From the NCBI GenBank assembly GCA_017614275.1, contig JAGACE010000008.1:1-6449 (forward strand): DNA of 6,449 nucleotides, in the 5' to 3' direction. Made by a program: the position numbers and the translations under genes. A model generated the notes under the pieces. The model was not told where the DNA came from. It did not search any database and was given only the letters and a program-made list of their open reading frames with translations. Within the stretch, counting starts at the first letter, position 1, and the number at the start of each line of letters is the position of its first letter. This document shows, piece after piece, positions 1-4,556 of this stretch. This DNA is from Clostridia bacterium. Lineage in GTDB: Bacteria > Bacillota > Clostridia > Oscillospirales > Acutalibacteraceae.

Positions 1-540
1 ATCGTCATCGTGGACTCCCTCGGCGCCTCCGGCGGCTACGGTCTGCTGATGACCGCGCTCGCGGACCGGCGGGACGAGGGGATGACCCTGGAGGAGGCGG
101 CCGCCTGGGCGGAGGAGAACAAACGGAACCTGCACCATTGGTTCACCTCGACGGACTTGAGCTTTTACATCCGCGGCGGGCGCATCTCCAAAGCATCGGG
201 ATGGTTCGGCACGGTGCTGAAGATCTGCCCGATCCTGAACATGGACCGTGAGGGGCATCTGGTGCCCCGGCTGAAGGCCCGCGGGAAGAAGGCCGCCCTG
301 CAGGGGCTGGTGGACAACATGGTCCGCCACGCGGTCGGCGGACAGTTTTACCGCGGCAAGGTCTTCCTCTCCATGTCCGCCTGCCGGGAAGACGCGGAAC
401 AGGTGGCCGATCTTGTGGCGAGGACGTTTCCGGACATGGACGGGAAACCGGTCATCCACAACATCGGGACCACCATCGGATCCCACACAGGCCCCGGCAC
501 CGTCGCCCTCTTTTTCTGGGGCGATGAACGGGGAGATTAA
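1..540 (+). CDS. DegV family fatty-acid-binding protein (FakB-like), 3' part
   Basis: This is the C-terminal part of a DegV/FakB protein; the reading frame is open from base 1, so the gene starts upstream of the window. About 179 residues are visible of a family usually near 280. Members bind a fatty acid and present it to the kinase FakA, making acyl-phosphate for phospholipid synthesis. Family marks seen are the IVDSLGAS stretch at the very start, the YIRGGRISKASG segment, CPILNMDREGHLVPRLKARG, and the C-terminal GTTIGSHTGPGTVALFF motif, all in the family order. The frame ends at TAA 538-540. No terminator is visible right after it, so its transcript may run into the stem-loop array at 564-1178 and stop at 1221-1254. 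The family call is firm; which fatty acid it binds cannot be told. Confidence 0.93.
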   Translation: MVIVDSLGASGGYGLLMTALADRRDEGMTLEEAAAWAEENKRNLHHWFTSTDLSFYIRGGRISKASGWFGTVLKICPILNMDREGHLVPRLKARGKKAALQGLVDNMVRHAVGGQFYRGKVFLSMSACREDAEQVADLVARTFPDMDGKPVIHNIGTTIGSHTGPGTVALFFWGDERGD

Positions 541-674
541 ATCGCTTCTTGAAAGAACCAGGAACAGATATGAAGTGATAACAGATACAATCTGTAATGT
601 GGGTGCAGCATTCGAAGACGCTTGTCAAGGCTTCCCTCCGGCGGCTTTGCCGGTCTCGAGACGCCAGAGCATCA

Positions 675-936
675 TTTACAGACCATGGTAAGGATGCCGC
701 CAATTTGGTCCGTAGTTTTTCTGCGAAATCAGAGCAGGATGCAACCTGTTTACGGACTAAGAAGAAATTACTATATGTTCAGTCCGCAAAAACCTCGAAA
801 GCGTCTCTGGCAACGGCGCTTGTTTACAGACTAAGTTGGTGCTTCTTCATAATCAGTCTGTAAAAAACCGCGAAAGCGTCTTCCAGAACGACGTTTTTAC
901 GGACGAAACTCGCCATAAAAGAGCGTTGGTCCGTAA
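675..936. repeat. Tandem ~74 bp repeat with covarying hairpin arms (four copies)
   Basis: Left arms TTTACAGACC (675), TTTACGGACT (749), TTTACAGACT (823) and TTTACGGAC (896) start 74, 74 and 73 bp apart. Right arms GGTCCGTAG (707), AGTCCGCAAA (781), AGTCTGTAAA (855) and GTCCGTAA (929) keep the same spacing, with loops of 22, 22, 22 and 24 nt whose sequences are unrelated. The third hairpin has ten perfect pairs. A G-C pair in copies 2 and 4 is an A-T pair in copy 3 (CGGAC/GTCCG versus CAGAC/GTCTG), and copy 1 has an A/C mismatch there. The pair next to the loop is C-G in copy 1 and T-A in copies 2 and 3. Between hairpins, CGAAAGCGTCT recurs at 796 and 871. Arms are conserved and loops free, as expected if pairing is what matters. 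Confidence 0.8.
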
Positions 937-980
937 TACTTCCAGATTTGGGATGATTTCTGTACGCAAAACACCTGTTT

Positions 981-1114
981 TCCATACATTCAAAGCGAAA
1001 AACGGTTGGATGTATGGACCAATCCGGTTTTTCCTGATGGGAAAGACGGCAGACGGCAGTGGGACCCCGGGTTGAACCATACATTCTCCTTGAAAACAGG
1101 GCGGATGCATGGTT
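981..1114. repeat. Second stem-loop type, CCATACATTC/GGATGYATGG (two copies)
   Basis: Two inverted repeats share arms with each other but not with the upstream tandem set. In 981-1018, TCCATACATTCAA pairs with TTGGATGTATGGA with one T/G wobble, leaving a 12 nt loop. In 1075-1114, AACCATACATTC pairs with GGATGCATGGTT with one wobble and one A/C mismatch, leaving a 16 nt loop. Left arms are 94 bp apart. They continue the series of hairpins and may be a diverged subfamily of the same element. Confidence 0.7.
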
Positions 1115-1138
1115 TTCTCGCCTGTGCTGACTTGCTGC

Positions 1139-1178
1139 TGTCATGTATTATTCTTGAGAACTGGCAAAATGTATGATA
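1139..1178. repeat. Last stem-loop of the array
   Basis: TCATGTATT at 1141-1149 pairs with AATGTATGA at 1168-1176 (nine pairs, two of them G/T), extendable by two more pairs outward, leaving an 18 nt loop. The ATGTATGA arm resembles the GATGTATGG arms of the two hairpins before it, so it is probably a further diverged copy. It is the weakest of the set apart from the one at 564-595. Confidence 0.5.
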
Positions 1179-1220
1179 ATGACCCCCGGCGCTGCTCGGC
1201 TGACGCCTCTCTCAAACAGA

Positions 1221-1254
1221 AAAAAGAGCCTCACGGTTTCGTGAGGCTCTTTTT
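1221..1254. terminator. Bidirectional rho-independent terminator between degV side and tetR
   Basis: A perfect 15 bp stem, AAAAAGAGCCTCACG with CGTGAGGCTCTTTTT, closes on a GTTT loop. The outer A/T pairs supply a U-tract in both directions. It lies 4 bp beyond the tetR stop codon on the minus strand and after the stem-loop array on the plus strand, so it can end the membrane protein-tetR operon and any transcript coming through from degV. Confidence 0.95.
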
Positions 1255-1258
1255 GGAT

Positions 1259-1915
1259 TCAGGAAAACAGTTTTTTCTCCAGATACCGGCTGGCGGAGTC
1301 GAATTCCTCCTCCGAGACGAGGTCGGCGGGGAACAGCGTTTTGATCTCCTCGAGCGACAGCCCGCGCAGGAACGCGAACTGGCTCATGATGCGGGTCTGG
1401 ATCTCCTGCGGGGTGATCGGCTCCTCCTTGCGGAGTTTCCGATACAGCAGTTCGTAGATGCCGCCCATGATCATGGCGATGTCATCTTGGAACGCCGCCA
1501 GTTCCTCTTTGGAAAACCCGACTTCATAACTGGTGGCCCAGTCGACTTCCAGGTCGATCATGATCTCCGTCAGATTCCGGTCGGAGATGACGTCCATGGT
1601 GAATCGCCGCATGGGCTCGGAACCCAGCAGGAAGGAGAACAGCAGCTGCCCGATCCGGTACAGGTTCACAAAATAGTTGTCGGTGCGCTCGCCCCGCTCG
1701 GACAGGAAGGTGTCCAGTTCGTCCAGGAGGTCCCGGTACAGGTCGGTGATGAACCGGTCCTTGGAGGGGAAGTGCTGCTGGACGTTGGTCTTGGCGACCC
1801 CGCACGCCTCCGCGATGTCCGCGTAGCTGGTGGCGATGTATCCCTGTTCCCGGAACAGACGCCGGGCTTCCCGGATCATCTGTTCATGGGCTTCGTTGTT
1901 CTTAGGCCGTGGCAT
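1259..1915 (-). CDS. TetR/AcrR family transcriptional regulator
   Basis: This 218-residue protein has the size and layout of a TetR repressor. An N-terminal helix-turn-helix lies at about residues 29-56, with the typical ADIAEACGVAKTNVQQHF and SKDRF stretch, preceded by a helix 1 rich in basic and acidic residues. The remaining roughly 160 residues are helical and would form the ligand-binding and dimer domain; that part is not conserved enough to name a ligand. The ATG at 1915 has GGAGGAG eight bases upstream (1923-1929), inside the end of the membrane protein gene, which it overlaps by 14 bp, so the two are co-transcribed and probably translationally coupled. The palindromes at 2702-2715 and 2733-2746 in the operon promoter are its likely operators, meaning autorepression. 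Family assignment is firm; the inducer is unknown. Confidence 0.93.
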   Translation of the reverse strand: MPRPKNNEAHEQMIREARRLFREQGYIATSYADIAEACGVAKTNVQQHFPSKDRFITDLYRDLLDELDTFLSERGERTDNYFVNLYRIGQLLFSFLLGSEPMRRFTMDVISDRNLTEIMIDLEVDWATSYEVGFSKEELAAFQDDIAMIMGGIYELLYRKLRKEEPITPQEIQTRIMSQFAFLRGLSLEEIKTLFPADLVSEEEFDSASRYLEKKLFS

Positions 1916-2678
1916 CGGTCAACTCCTCCGCTTCTTCGAACATTTCCGGCTTGATCTCGTCGGAAGGAACGTACTTCGGAGTTTTATTATACATGATGAT
2001 GAAGGCGATGGCCACGCCGACTTCACAGACACCGACGAAATAGGTGTAGAAGTTGCTCATGGCAGGGCCGGCGGCCGGGAGCCACAGGAAGAAGCAGGCG
2101 AAGTTCGCGAAGAGCAGGCCCCAGGGCGTGGTCTTGTGGATGCCGCGGGTGCTCCCGTTGACGTGCATCATGCGGAAGTAGAAGTTCAGGCAGTTGGGGA
2201 CGGTGGTGCCGAACATGATCCAGACGAACGGGTCGTCCATGCAGTTCCACAGGAAGCCGTAGCCGGCGATGAACACCAGCTGGACCCCGACATAGGCGAG
2301 GATCTGGTTGACGCGGCCCCGGATGTTCGGGAAGATCTTGTCCAGATCCCATTTGATGGTCTGGTAATGGACGAAGAATTCCATGATGAACCAGATGACC
2401 AGACCGACCCACAGGAACTTCGTCATGAAGTTCGCGTTCGGGGAGTTCTTGCCCCACCAGAGGCTGAAGCCCGGGATGACGTAGATGCAGTCGTTGGCGA
2501 CGTTGTACATGTTGACCTGCCAGGGCATGCCGGCGGTCTTGTGTTTGAACCCCTGACGGATGCCGTTCCAGTAATACAGGTAGAAGCAGATCATGATGAT
2601 CGCCAGACCGATGTAATACCGGTAGGAAGGTGCATAGAGAGCCGCGAGACCGGACTCTATGGTGTAATGTTGACCCAT
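1902..2678 (-). CDS. Seven-span integral membrane protein of unknown function
   Basis: I do not recognise this 258-residue protein with certainty. Hydrophobic segments lie near residues 21-38, 57-75, 84-103, 126-144, 150-169, 187-205 and 210-230, giving seven spans, followed by an acidic tail of about 28 residues ending EEAEELTDATA. Spans carry polar or acidic residues (D63 in NVANDCIYV, E100 in FIMEFFVHY, E219 in GVCEVG) and many Trp and Tyr, which looks more like a small enzyme or ligand-binding membrane protein than a simple channel. No signal peptide or transporter signature is seen. Size, span number and acidic residues in spans 2 and 7 recall membrane terpene cyclases of the Pyr4/PaxB type, but this is only a resemblance in plan. 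AGGAGG seven bases before ATG supports the start. It is the first gene of a TetR-controlled operon. Confidence 0.85.
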   Translation of the reverse strand: MGQHYTIESGLAALYAPSYRYYIGLAIIMICFYLYYWNGIRQGFKHKTAGMPWQVNMYNVANDCIYVIPGFSLWWGKNSPNANFMTKFLWVGLVIWFIMEFFVHYQTIKWDLDKIFPNIRGRVNQILAYVGVQLVFIAGYGFLWNCMDDPFVWIMFGTTVPNCLNFYFRMMHVNGSTRGIHKTTPWGLLFANFACFFLWLPAAGPAMSNFYTYFVGVCEVGVAIAFIIMYNKTPKYVPSDEIKPEMFEEAEELTDATA

Positions 2679-2685
2679 TATCGTT

Positions 2686-2691
2686 CCTCCT
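2686..2691 (-). promoter_or_regulatory. Ribosome binding site of the membrane protein gene
   Basis: On the minus strand AGGAGG is followed by seven bases and then the ATG at 2678-2676. It is a full Shine-Dalgarno match and fixes the start codon. Confidence 0.85.
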
Positions 2692-2701
2692 TTTGATGTA
2701 G

Positions 2702-2715
2702 ATATACACGTATAT
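2702..2715. promoter_or_regulatory. Candidate TetR operator O2, in the leader
   Basis: ATATACACGTATAT matches O1 at 13 of 14 positions, differing only at one central base, and keeps symmetric ATATAC/GTATAT arms. Its centre is 31 bp from that of O1, close to three helical turns, so two dimers could sit on the same face of the DNA. Confidence 0.75.
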
Positions 2716-2729
2716 TAATGAGCGATTTA

Positions 2730-2758
2730 ATTATATACGCGTATATTTATCGTGTCAA
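2730..2758 (-). promoter_or_regulatory. Consensus sigma-A promoter of the membrane protein-tetR operon
   Basis: Read on the minus strand, TTGACA (2758-2753) and TATAAT (2735-2730) are both perfect and separated by exactly 17 bp. Transcription would start near 2723, giving a leader of about 45 bases before the ATG. Such a strong promoter fits a gene held off by a repressor; the -10 box lies inside one of the two palindromes. Confidence 0.93.
2733..2746. promoter_or_regulatory. Candidate TetR operator O1, on the -10 region
   Basis: ATATACGCGTATAT is a perfect 14 bp palindrome covering half of the -10 box and part of the spacer. A repressor bound here would block RNA polymerase. The neighbouring tetR gene is the obvious source of the repressor, which is inference. 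Confidence 0.8.
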
Positions 2759-2806
2759 GAACAAACGGCTTCTGCCAAAAAGAAGTTTTCGCCGGTCGGC
2801 CCCGCG

Positions 2807-2828
2807 TGGTATACTGTCACGTAAGGGG
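2807..2828 (+). promoter_or_regulatory. Extended -10 promoter and ribosome binding site of the GH3 gene
   Basis: TGGTATACT (2807-2815) is an extended -10 element (TGn before TATACT); no good -35 is seen at 17 bp (TTTCGC at 2787). AAGGGG at 2823-2828 is eight bases before the ATG at 2837. The leader would be short. The promoter starts about 40 bp from O1, so repression by TetR is possible but not indicated. Confidence 0.6.
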
Positions 2829-2836
2829 TGTGAGAA

Positions 2837-4000
2837 ATGACGAGATACAAGAAGTCCATGCAGCGCAGGCGCATCATCTCCGTATGTGTCGCTCTGCTCC
2901 TGGTGGCAGCCATCCTGTTCGGCCTCATCTCCGGCATCTCCCATGCGGTGCGGTCGGTCCGGACCAAGGTGGAGACCCGCCGGGAATACAACGCCTCCAT
3001 GGAGGCCGTCCTGGACAAGATGAGCCTGGAGGAGAAGGTGGGGCAGATGATCCTCGCCTATCAGCCGGCGGAAGACGCCGTGCAGACCCAGAAGAAATAC
3101 CAGTTCGGCGGCTACGTGTTCTTCGCGAAGTACTTCAAGAACAACACGCCCGAGCAGGTGGTGGCAGACATGGCCGAGTACCAGAAGGTCTCGAAGGTCG
3201 GCATGCTCCTCGCGGTGGATGAGGAGGGCGGAAAGATCAATCGCATCTCGAAATATCGGCAGTATCGGGACGAACCGTTCGCCGGCGCCAGAGACATCTT
3301 CAACGGCGGCGGATGGGACGGCATCGTGGCCGACACCAAAGAGAAGGCCGCGTTCCTCAAGATCCTGGGCCTCAACACCTGTCTGGCCCCTGTGGCGGAC
3401 GTGCCCTATGAAGAAAAGAACTACATGTATGACCGCGCCATCTCCACGGACCCCGAGGAAGTAGCGGATTACGTGGAATACGTGACCAACGAATACAAGG
3501 CGGCGAAGGTGCTGTCCTGCCTGAAGCATTACCCCGGCTACGGCAACGCGGGCAACTCCCACCTGACGGTCATCGAGGACGCCAGAGAACGGCAGGTCCT
3601 GGACACCCGGGATTCCATGCCCTTCCAGGCCGGCATCGCGGCGGGCACCCCGATGATCATGGTCAACCACAACATCGTCAACGCCTATGACGCGAAGAAC
3701 CCCGCCTCTCTGTCCAAAGCGGTGCACGACGTGCTCCGGAACGAACTGGGCTTCGACGGCGTCATCGTCTCGGACGGTCTGGAGATGAACGGCGTCACGA
3801 AGTTCGTCAAGGACAGCGGGAAAGCGGCCATCATGGCCGTCAAGGCCGGGAACGACATCCTGTGCACCGGCACGCCGGTCGAACAGTATGAAGCTGTGCT
3901 GGCCGCTGTGAAGGACGGCACCATCTCCGAGGAACGGATCGACGAGTCGGTGCTGCGCATCCTGAACATGAAGAAGGCGATCGGTCTCCTGGAGACCTGA
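2837..4000 (+). CDS. Membrane-anchored glycoside hydrolase family 3 protein, NagZ-like
   Basis: This 387-residue protein belongs to the GH3 beta-N-acetylhexosaminidase (NagZ) group, which removes N-acetylglucosamine from peptidoglycan fragments. Residues 1-11 are basic and 12-34 form one membrane span, so it is a lipid-free signal anchor with the enzyme outside the cell. The catalytic barrel covers about residues 55-385. Seen are LEEKVGQM (64-71), the substrate-contact stretch AVDEEGGKINRI (126-137), the loop KHYPGYG (230-236) followed by H242, and VSDGLEM with the probable nucleophile D313. In NagZ the acid/base is an Asp-x-His dyad; here the Asp position is Asn240 (NSH), and the second His of the KHFPGHG loop is Tyr235. 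It lacks the C-terminal domains of large GH3 beta-glucosidases. Family is firm; full activity is less certain because of the dyad change. Confidence 0.9.
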   Translation: MTRYKKSMQRRRIISVCVALLLVAAILFGLISGISHAVRSVRTKVETRREYNASMEAVLDKMSLEEKVGQMILAYQPAEDAVQTQKKYQFGGYVFFAKYFKNNTPEQVVADMAEYQKVSKVGMLLAVDEEGGKINRISKYRQYRDEPFAGARDIFNGGGWDGIVADTKEKAAFLKILGLNTCLAPVADVPYEEKNYMYDRAISTDPEEVADYVEYVTNEYKAAKVLSCLKHYPGYGNAGNSHLTVIEDARERQVLDTRDSMPFQAGIAAGTPMIMVNHNIVNAYDAKNPASLSKAVHDVLRNELGFDGVIVSDGLEMNGVTKFVKDSGKAAIMAVKAGNDILCTGTPVEQYEAVLAAVKDGTISEERIDESVLRILNMKKAIGLLET

Positions 4001-4017
4001 ACCTACAACCGAACAGA

Positions 4018-4053
4018 TAAAAAAGAACCGCCGTCCCGATTGGGACGACGGTT
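4018..4053. terminator. Shared terminator of tRNA-Gln (minus) and GH3 gene (plus)
   Basis: A 12 bp stem (4026-4037 with 4042-4053, GATT loop) lies between two gene ends. Read on the minus strand it is fully paired, position 4031/4048 being a G-U pair, and is followed by CTTTTTTATC, a good terminator six bases after the tRNA CCA. Read on the plus strand that pair is a C/A mismatch and only TTT follows, so termination of the GH3 transcript should be weaker. Confidence 0.85.
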
Positions 4054-4059
4054 TACTCA

Positions 4060-4133
4060 TGGCAGCGGAATAGGGATTCGAACCCCAACAAACAGAGTCA
4101 GAGTCTGCCGTGCTACCGTTACACAATTCCGCT
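4060..4133 (-). tRNA. tRNA-Gln, anticodon CUG, CCA encoded
   Basis: On the minus strand the cloverleaf is complete. The acceptor arm is AGCGGAA with TTCCGCT, a G discriminator, then encoded CCA. The D arm is GTGT/GCAC around AACGGTA. The anticodon arm is GCAGA/TCTGT around the loop CTCTGAC with anticodon CTG, reading CAG glutamine codons. The variable loop is four bases, and the T arm TGGGG/CCCTA holds the TTCGAAT loop. The weak A1-U72 pair is typical of tRNA-Gln. It lies 38 bp after rpmB on the same strand; no clear promoter of its own is seen, so it may be read through from rpmB. A terminator follows at once. Confidence 0.95.
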
Positions 4134-4155
4134 GTGTCTGCTATGAGTATTTGAT

Positions 4156-4178
4156 GTAAAAAAGTGTCTGATCAGACA
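4156..4178 (-). terminator. Possible weak terminator overlapping the rpmB stop codon
   Basis: TGTCTGATCAGACA (4165-4178) is a perfect 14 bp palindrome containing the rpmB TGA. On the minus strand it can form a five-pair stem with a GATC loop, followed by CTTTTTTAC. The stem is short, so it would end only some transcripts and let the rest continue into tRNA-Gln. Confidence 0.4.
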
Positions 4179-4360
4179 GCGCGCGTGACCTTTCCGGAAC
4201 GCAGGCAACGGGAGCAGACGTAGACTCTCTTCGGAGTACCGTTCTCGATGATCTTGACTTTCATGAGGTTCGGCTTCCACGCTCTGTTGGAACGTCTGTG
4301 GGAGTGAGAGATCTTGTTGCCAAACTTGACTTCCTTCTGGCAGCAATAACATTTTGCCAT
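4172..4360 (-). CDS. rpmB: 50S ribosomal protein L28
   Basis: This is a complete 62-residue L28, a small protein of the large ribosomal subunit. The N-terminal MAKCYCCQKEVKFGNKISHS stretch and the RSNRAWKPNLMKVKI segment are typical. It is the zinc-binding form: C4 and C7 pair with C49 and C52 (VCSRCLRSGKV), all four present. AAGGAGGT at 4376-4369 is eight bases before the ATG. It is divergent from recA and lies upstream of tRNA-Gln on the same strand. Recognition is secure from the sequence over its full length. Confidence 0.97.
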   Translation of the reverse strand: MAKCYCCQKEVKFGNKISHSHRRSNRAWKPNLMKVKIIENGTPKRVYVCSRCLRSGKVTRAV

Positions 4361-4382
4361 GCTTCGGCACCTCCTTTTTACT

Positions 4383-4399
4383 GACAGGTGGCTCCTGTC
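4383..4399 (-). promoter_or_regulatory. Leader hairpin just before the rpmB ribosome binding site
   Basis: On the minus strand GACAGG, a five-base AGCCA loop and CCTGTC form a perfect six-pair hairpin that ends about seven bases before AAGGAGGT. Its place in the leader is compatible with control of initiation, but no known L28 leader motif is recognised and chance cannot be excluded. Confidence 0.35.
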
Positions 4400-4412
4400 T
4401 CAAATACAGCGT

Positions 4413-4441
4413 AAATATATTAGCATTGTATATTATAAAAT
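4413..4441 (-). promoter_or_regulatory. Probable rpmB promoter
   Basis: The AT-rich stretch upstream of rpmB offers TTGCAT, 17 bp and TAATAT on the minus strand (about 4445-4417), giving a leader of about 50 bases. An alternative is a perfect TATAAT (about 4436-4431) with TTGAAA only 15 bp upstream. One of the two is likely; the sequence does not decide. Confidence 0.5.
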
Positions 4442-4480
4442 GCAAGCATTTTTTTCAAAAGGTATGTCCGAAGAATGGGC

Positions 4481-4509
4481 TTGCTTTTTTGCAGCCTGTT
4501 GACTATAAT
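4481..4509 (+). promoter_or_regulatory. Sigma-A promoter of recA
   Basis: TTGCTT (4481-4486), 17 bp and a perfect TATAAT (4504-4509) place the transcript start near 4516, about 40 bases before the recA start codon. Confidence 0.85.
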
Positions 4510-4521
4510 AGAACACGTAGC

Positions 4522-4535
4522 CGAACAAATGTACG
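4522..4535. promoter_or_regulatory. LexA (Cheo) box of recA
   Basis: CGAACAAATGTACG matches the Gram-positive LexA site CGAAC-N4-GTTCG with one change in the right half (GTACG). It lies just after the transcript start, where LexA would block recA transcription until DNA damage. Confidence 0.8.
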
Positions 4536-4556
4536 CTGACTTTGGAGGAATCAAAA

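Larger units (their letters stand above)
564..1178. repeat. Array of seven or eight long-arm stem-loops between convergent genes
   Basis: The roughly 680 bp between degV and tetR hold no credible gene but a run of inverted repeats with 12-24 nt loops. The clearest are 676-715, 749-790, 823-864, 897-936, 981-1018, 1075-1114 and 1139-1178; a weaker one (ACAGAT/ATCTGT) is at 564-595. The stretch is more AT-rich than the flanking genes. The first four full hairpins form a tandem repeat and are described separately. The next three have different arms but the same plan. Position between two gene ends, after degV and before a two-way terminator, argues against promoter or operator sites for either neighbour. 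It may be a 3' untranslated structured RNA, an independent noncoding RNA, or a DNA-level element; the strand of transcription is unknown. I do not recognise a named repeat family. Confidence 0.75.

Noticed and set aside
675..936. Integron attC sites
   Set aside because: The paired RYYYAAC and GTTRRRY boxes are not found in the right places, there are no cassette genes between sites, and no integrase is in the window.
597..1144. Several short open frames within the hairpin array, on both strands
   Set aside because: None has a convincing ribosome binding site, and they overlap one another and the inverted repeats. The repeat structure explains the region better than a gene does.
564..1178. 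CRISPR array
   Set aside because: Units are not near-identical, the conserved part is split into covarying arms, unit length is 73-94 bp, and no cas gene is near.
1154..1179. Possible promoter (TTGAGA and GATAAT) at the end of the array
   Set aside because: The spacing of about 15 bp is short, the match is partial, and the only feature downstream in that direction is the terminator at 1221.
541..1258. Insertion sequence or MITE
   Set aside because: No transposase remnant, no single pair of terminal inverted repeats and no target duplication can be seen; a decayed element cannot be fully excluded.
1830..2696. Long open frame on the plus strand opposite the membrane protein
   Set aside because: It is the mirror of a real, GC-rich coding sequence. 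Its product is low in complexity (rich in Asp, Val, His), has no domain, and lacks a ribosome binding site.
2747..4126. 459-codon open frame antisense to the GH3 gene
   Set aside because: It also runs through the terminator and tRNA-Gln and shows no family features. The GH3 motifs on the other strand are unambiguous.
4437..4452. Palindrome AAAATGCAAGCATTTT between rpmB and recA
   Set aside because: It lies in an AT-rich promoter stretch and has no partner copy, so it is probably a by-product of promoter sequence.
4542..4556. Upstream TTG as the recA start
   Set aside because: The codon overlaps the GGAGG ribosome binding site, and the added residues are not part of known RecA N-termini.
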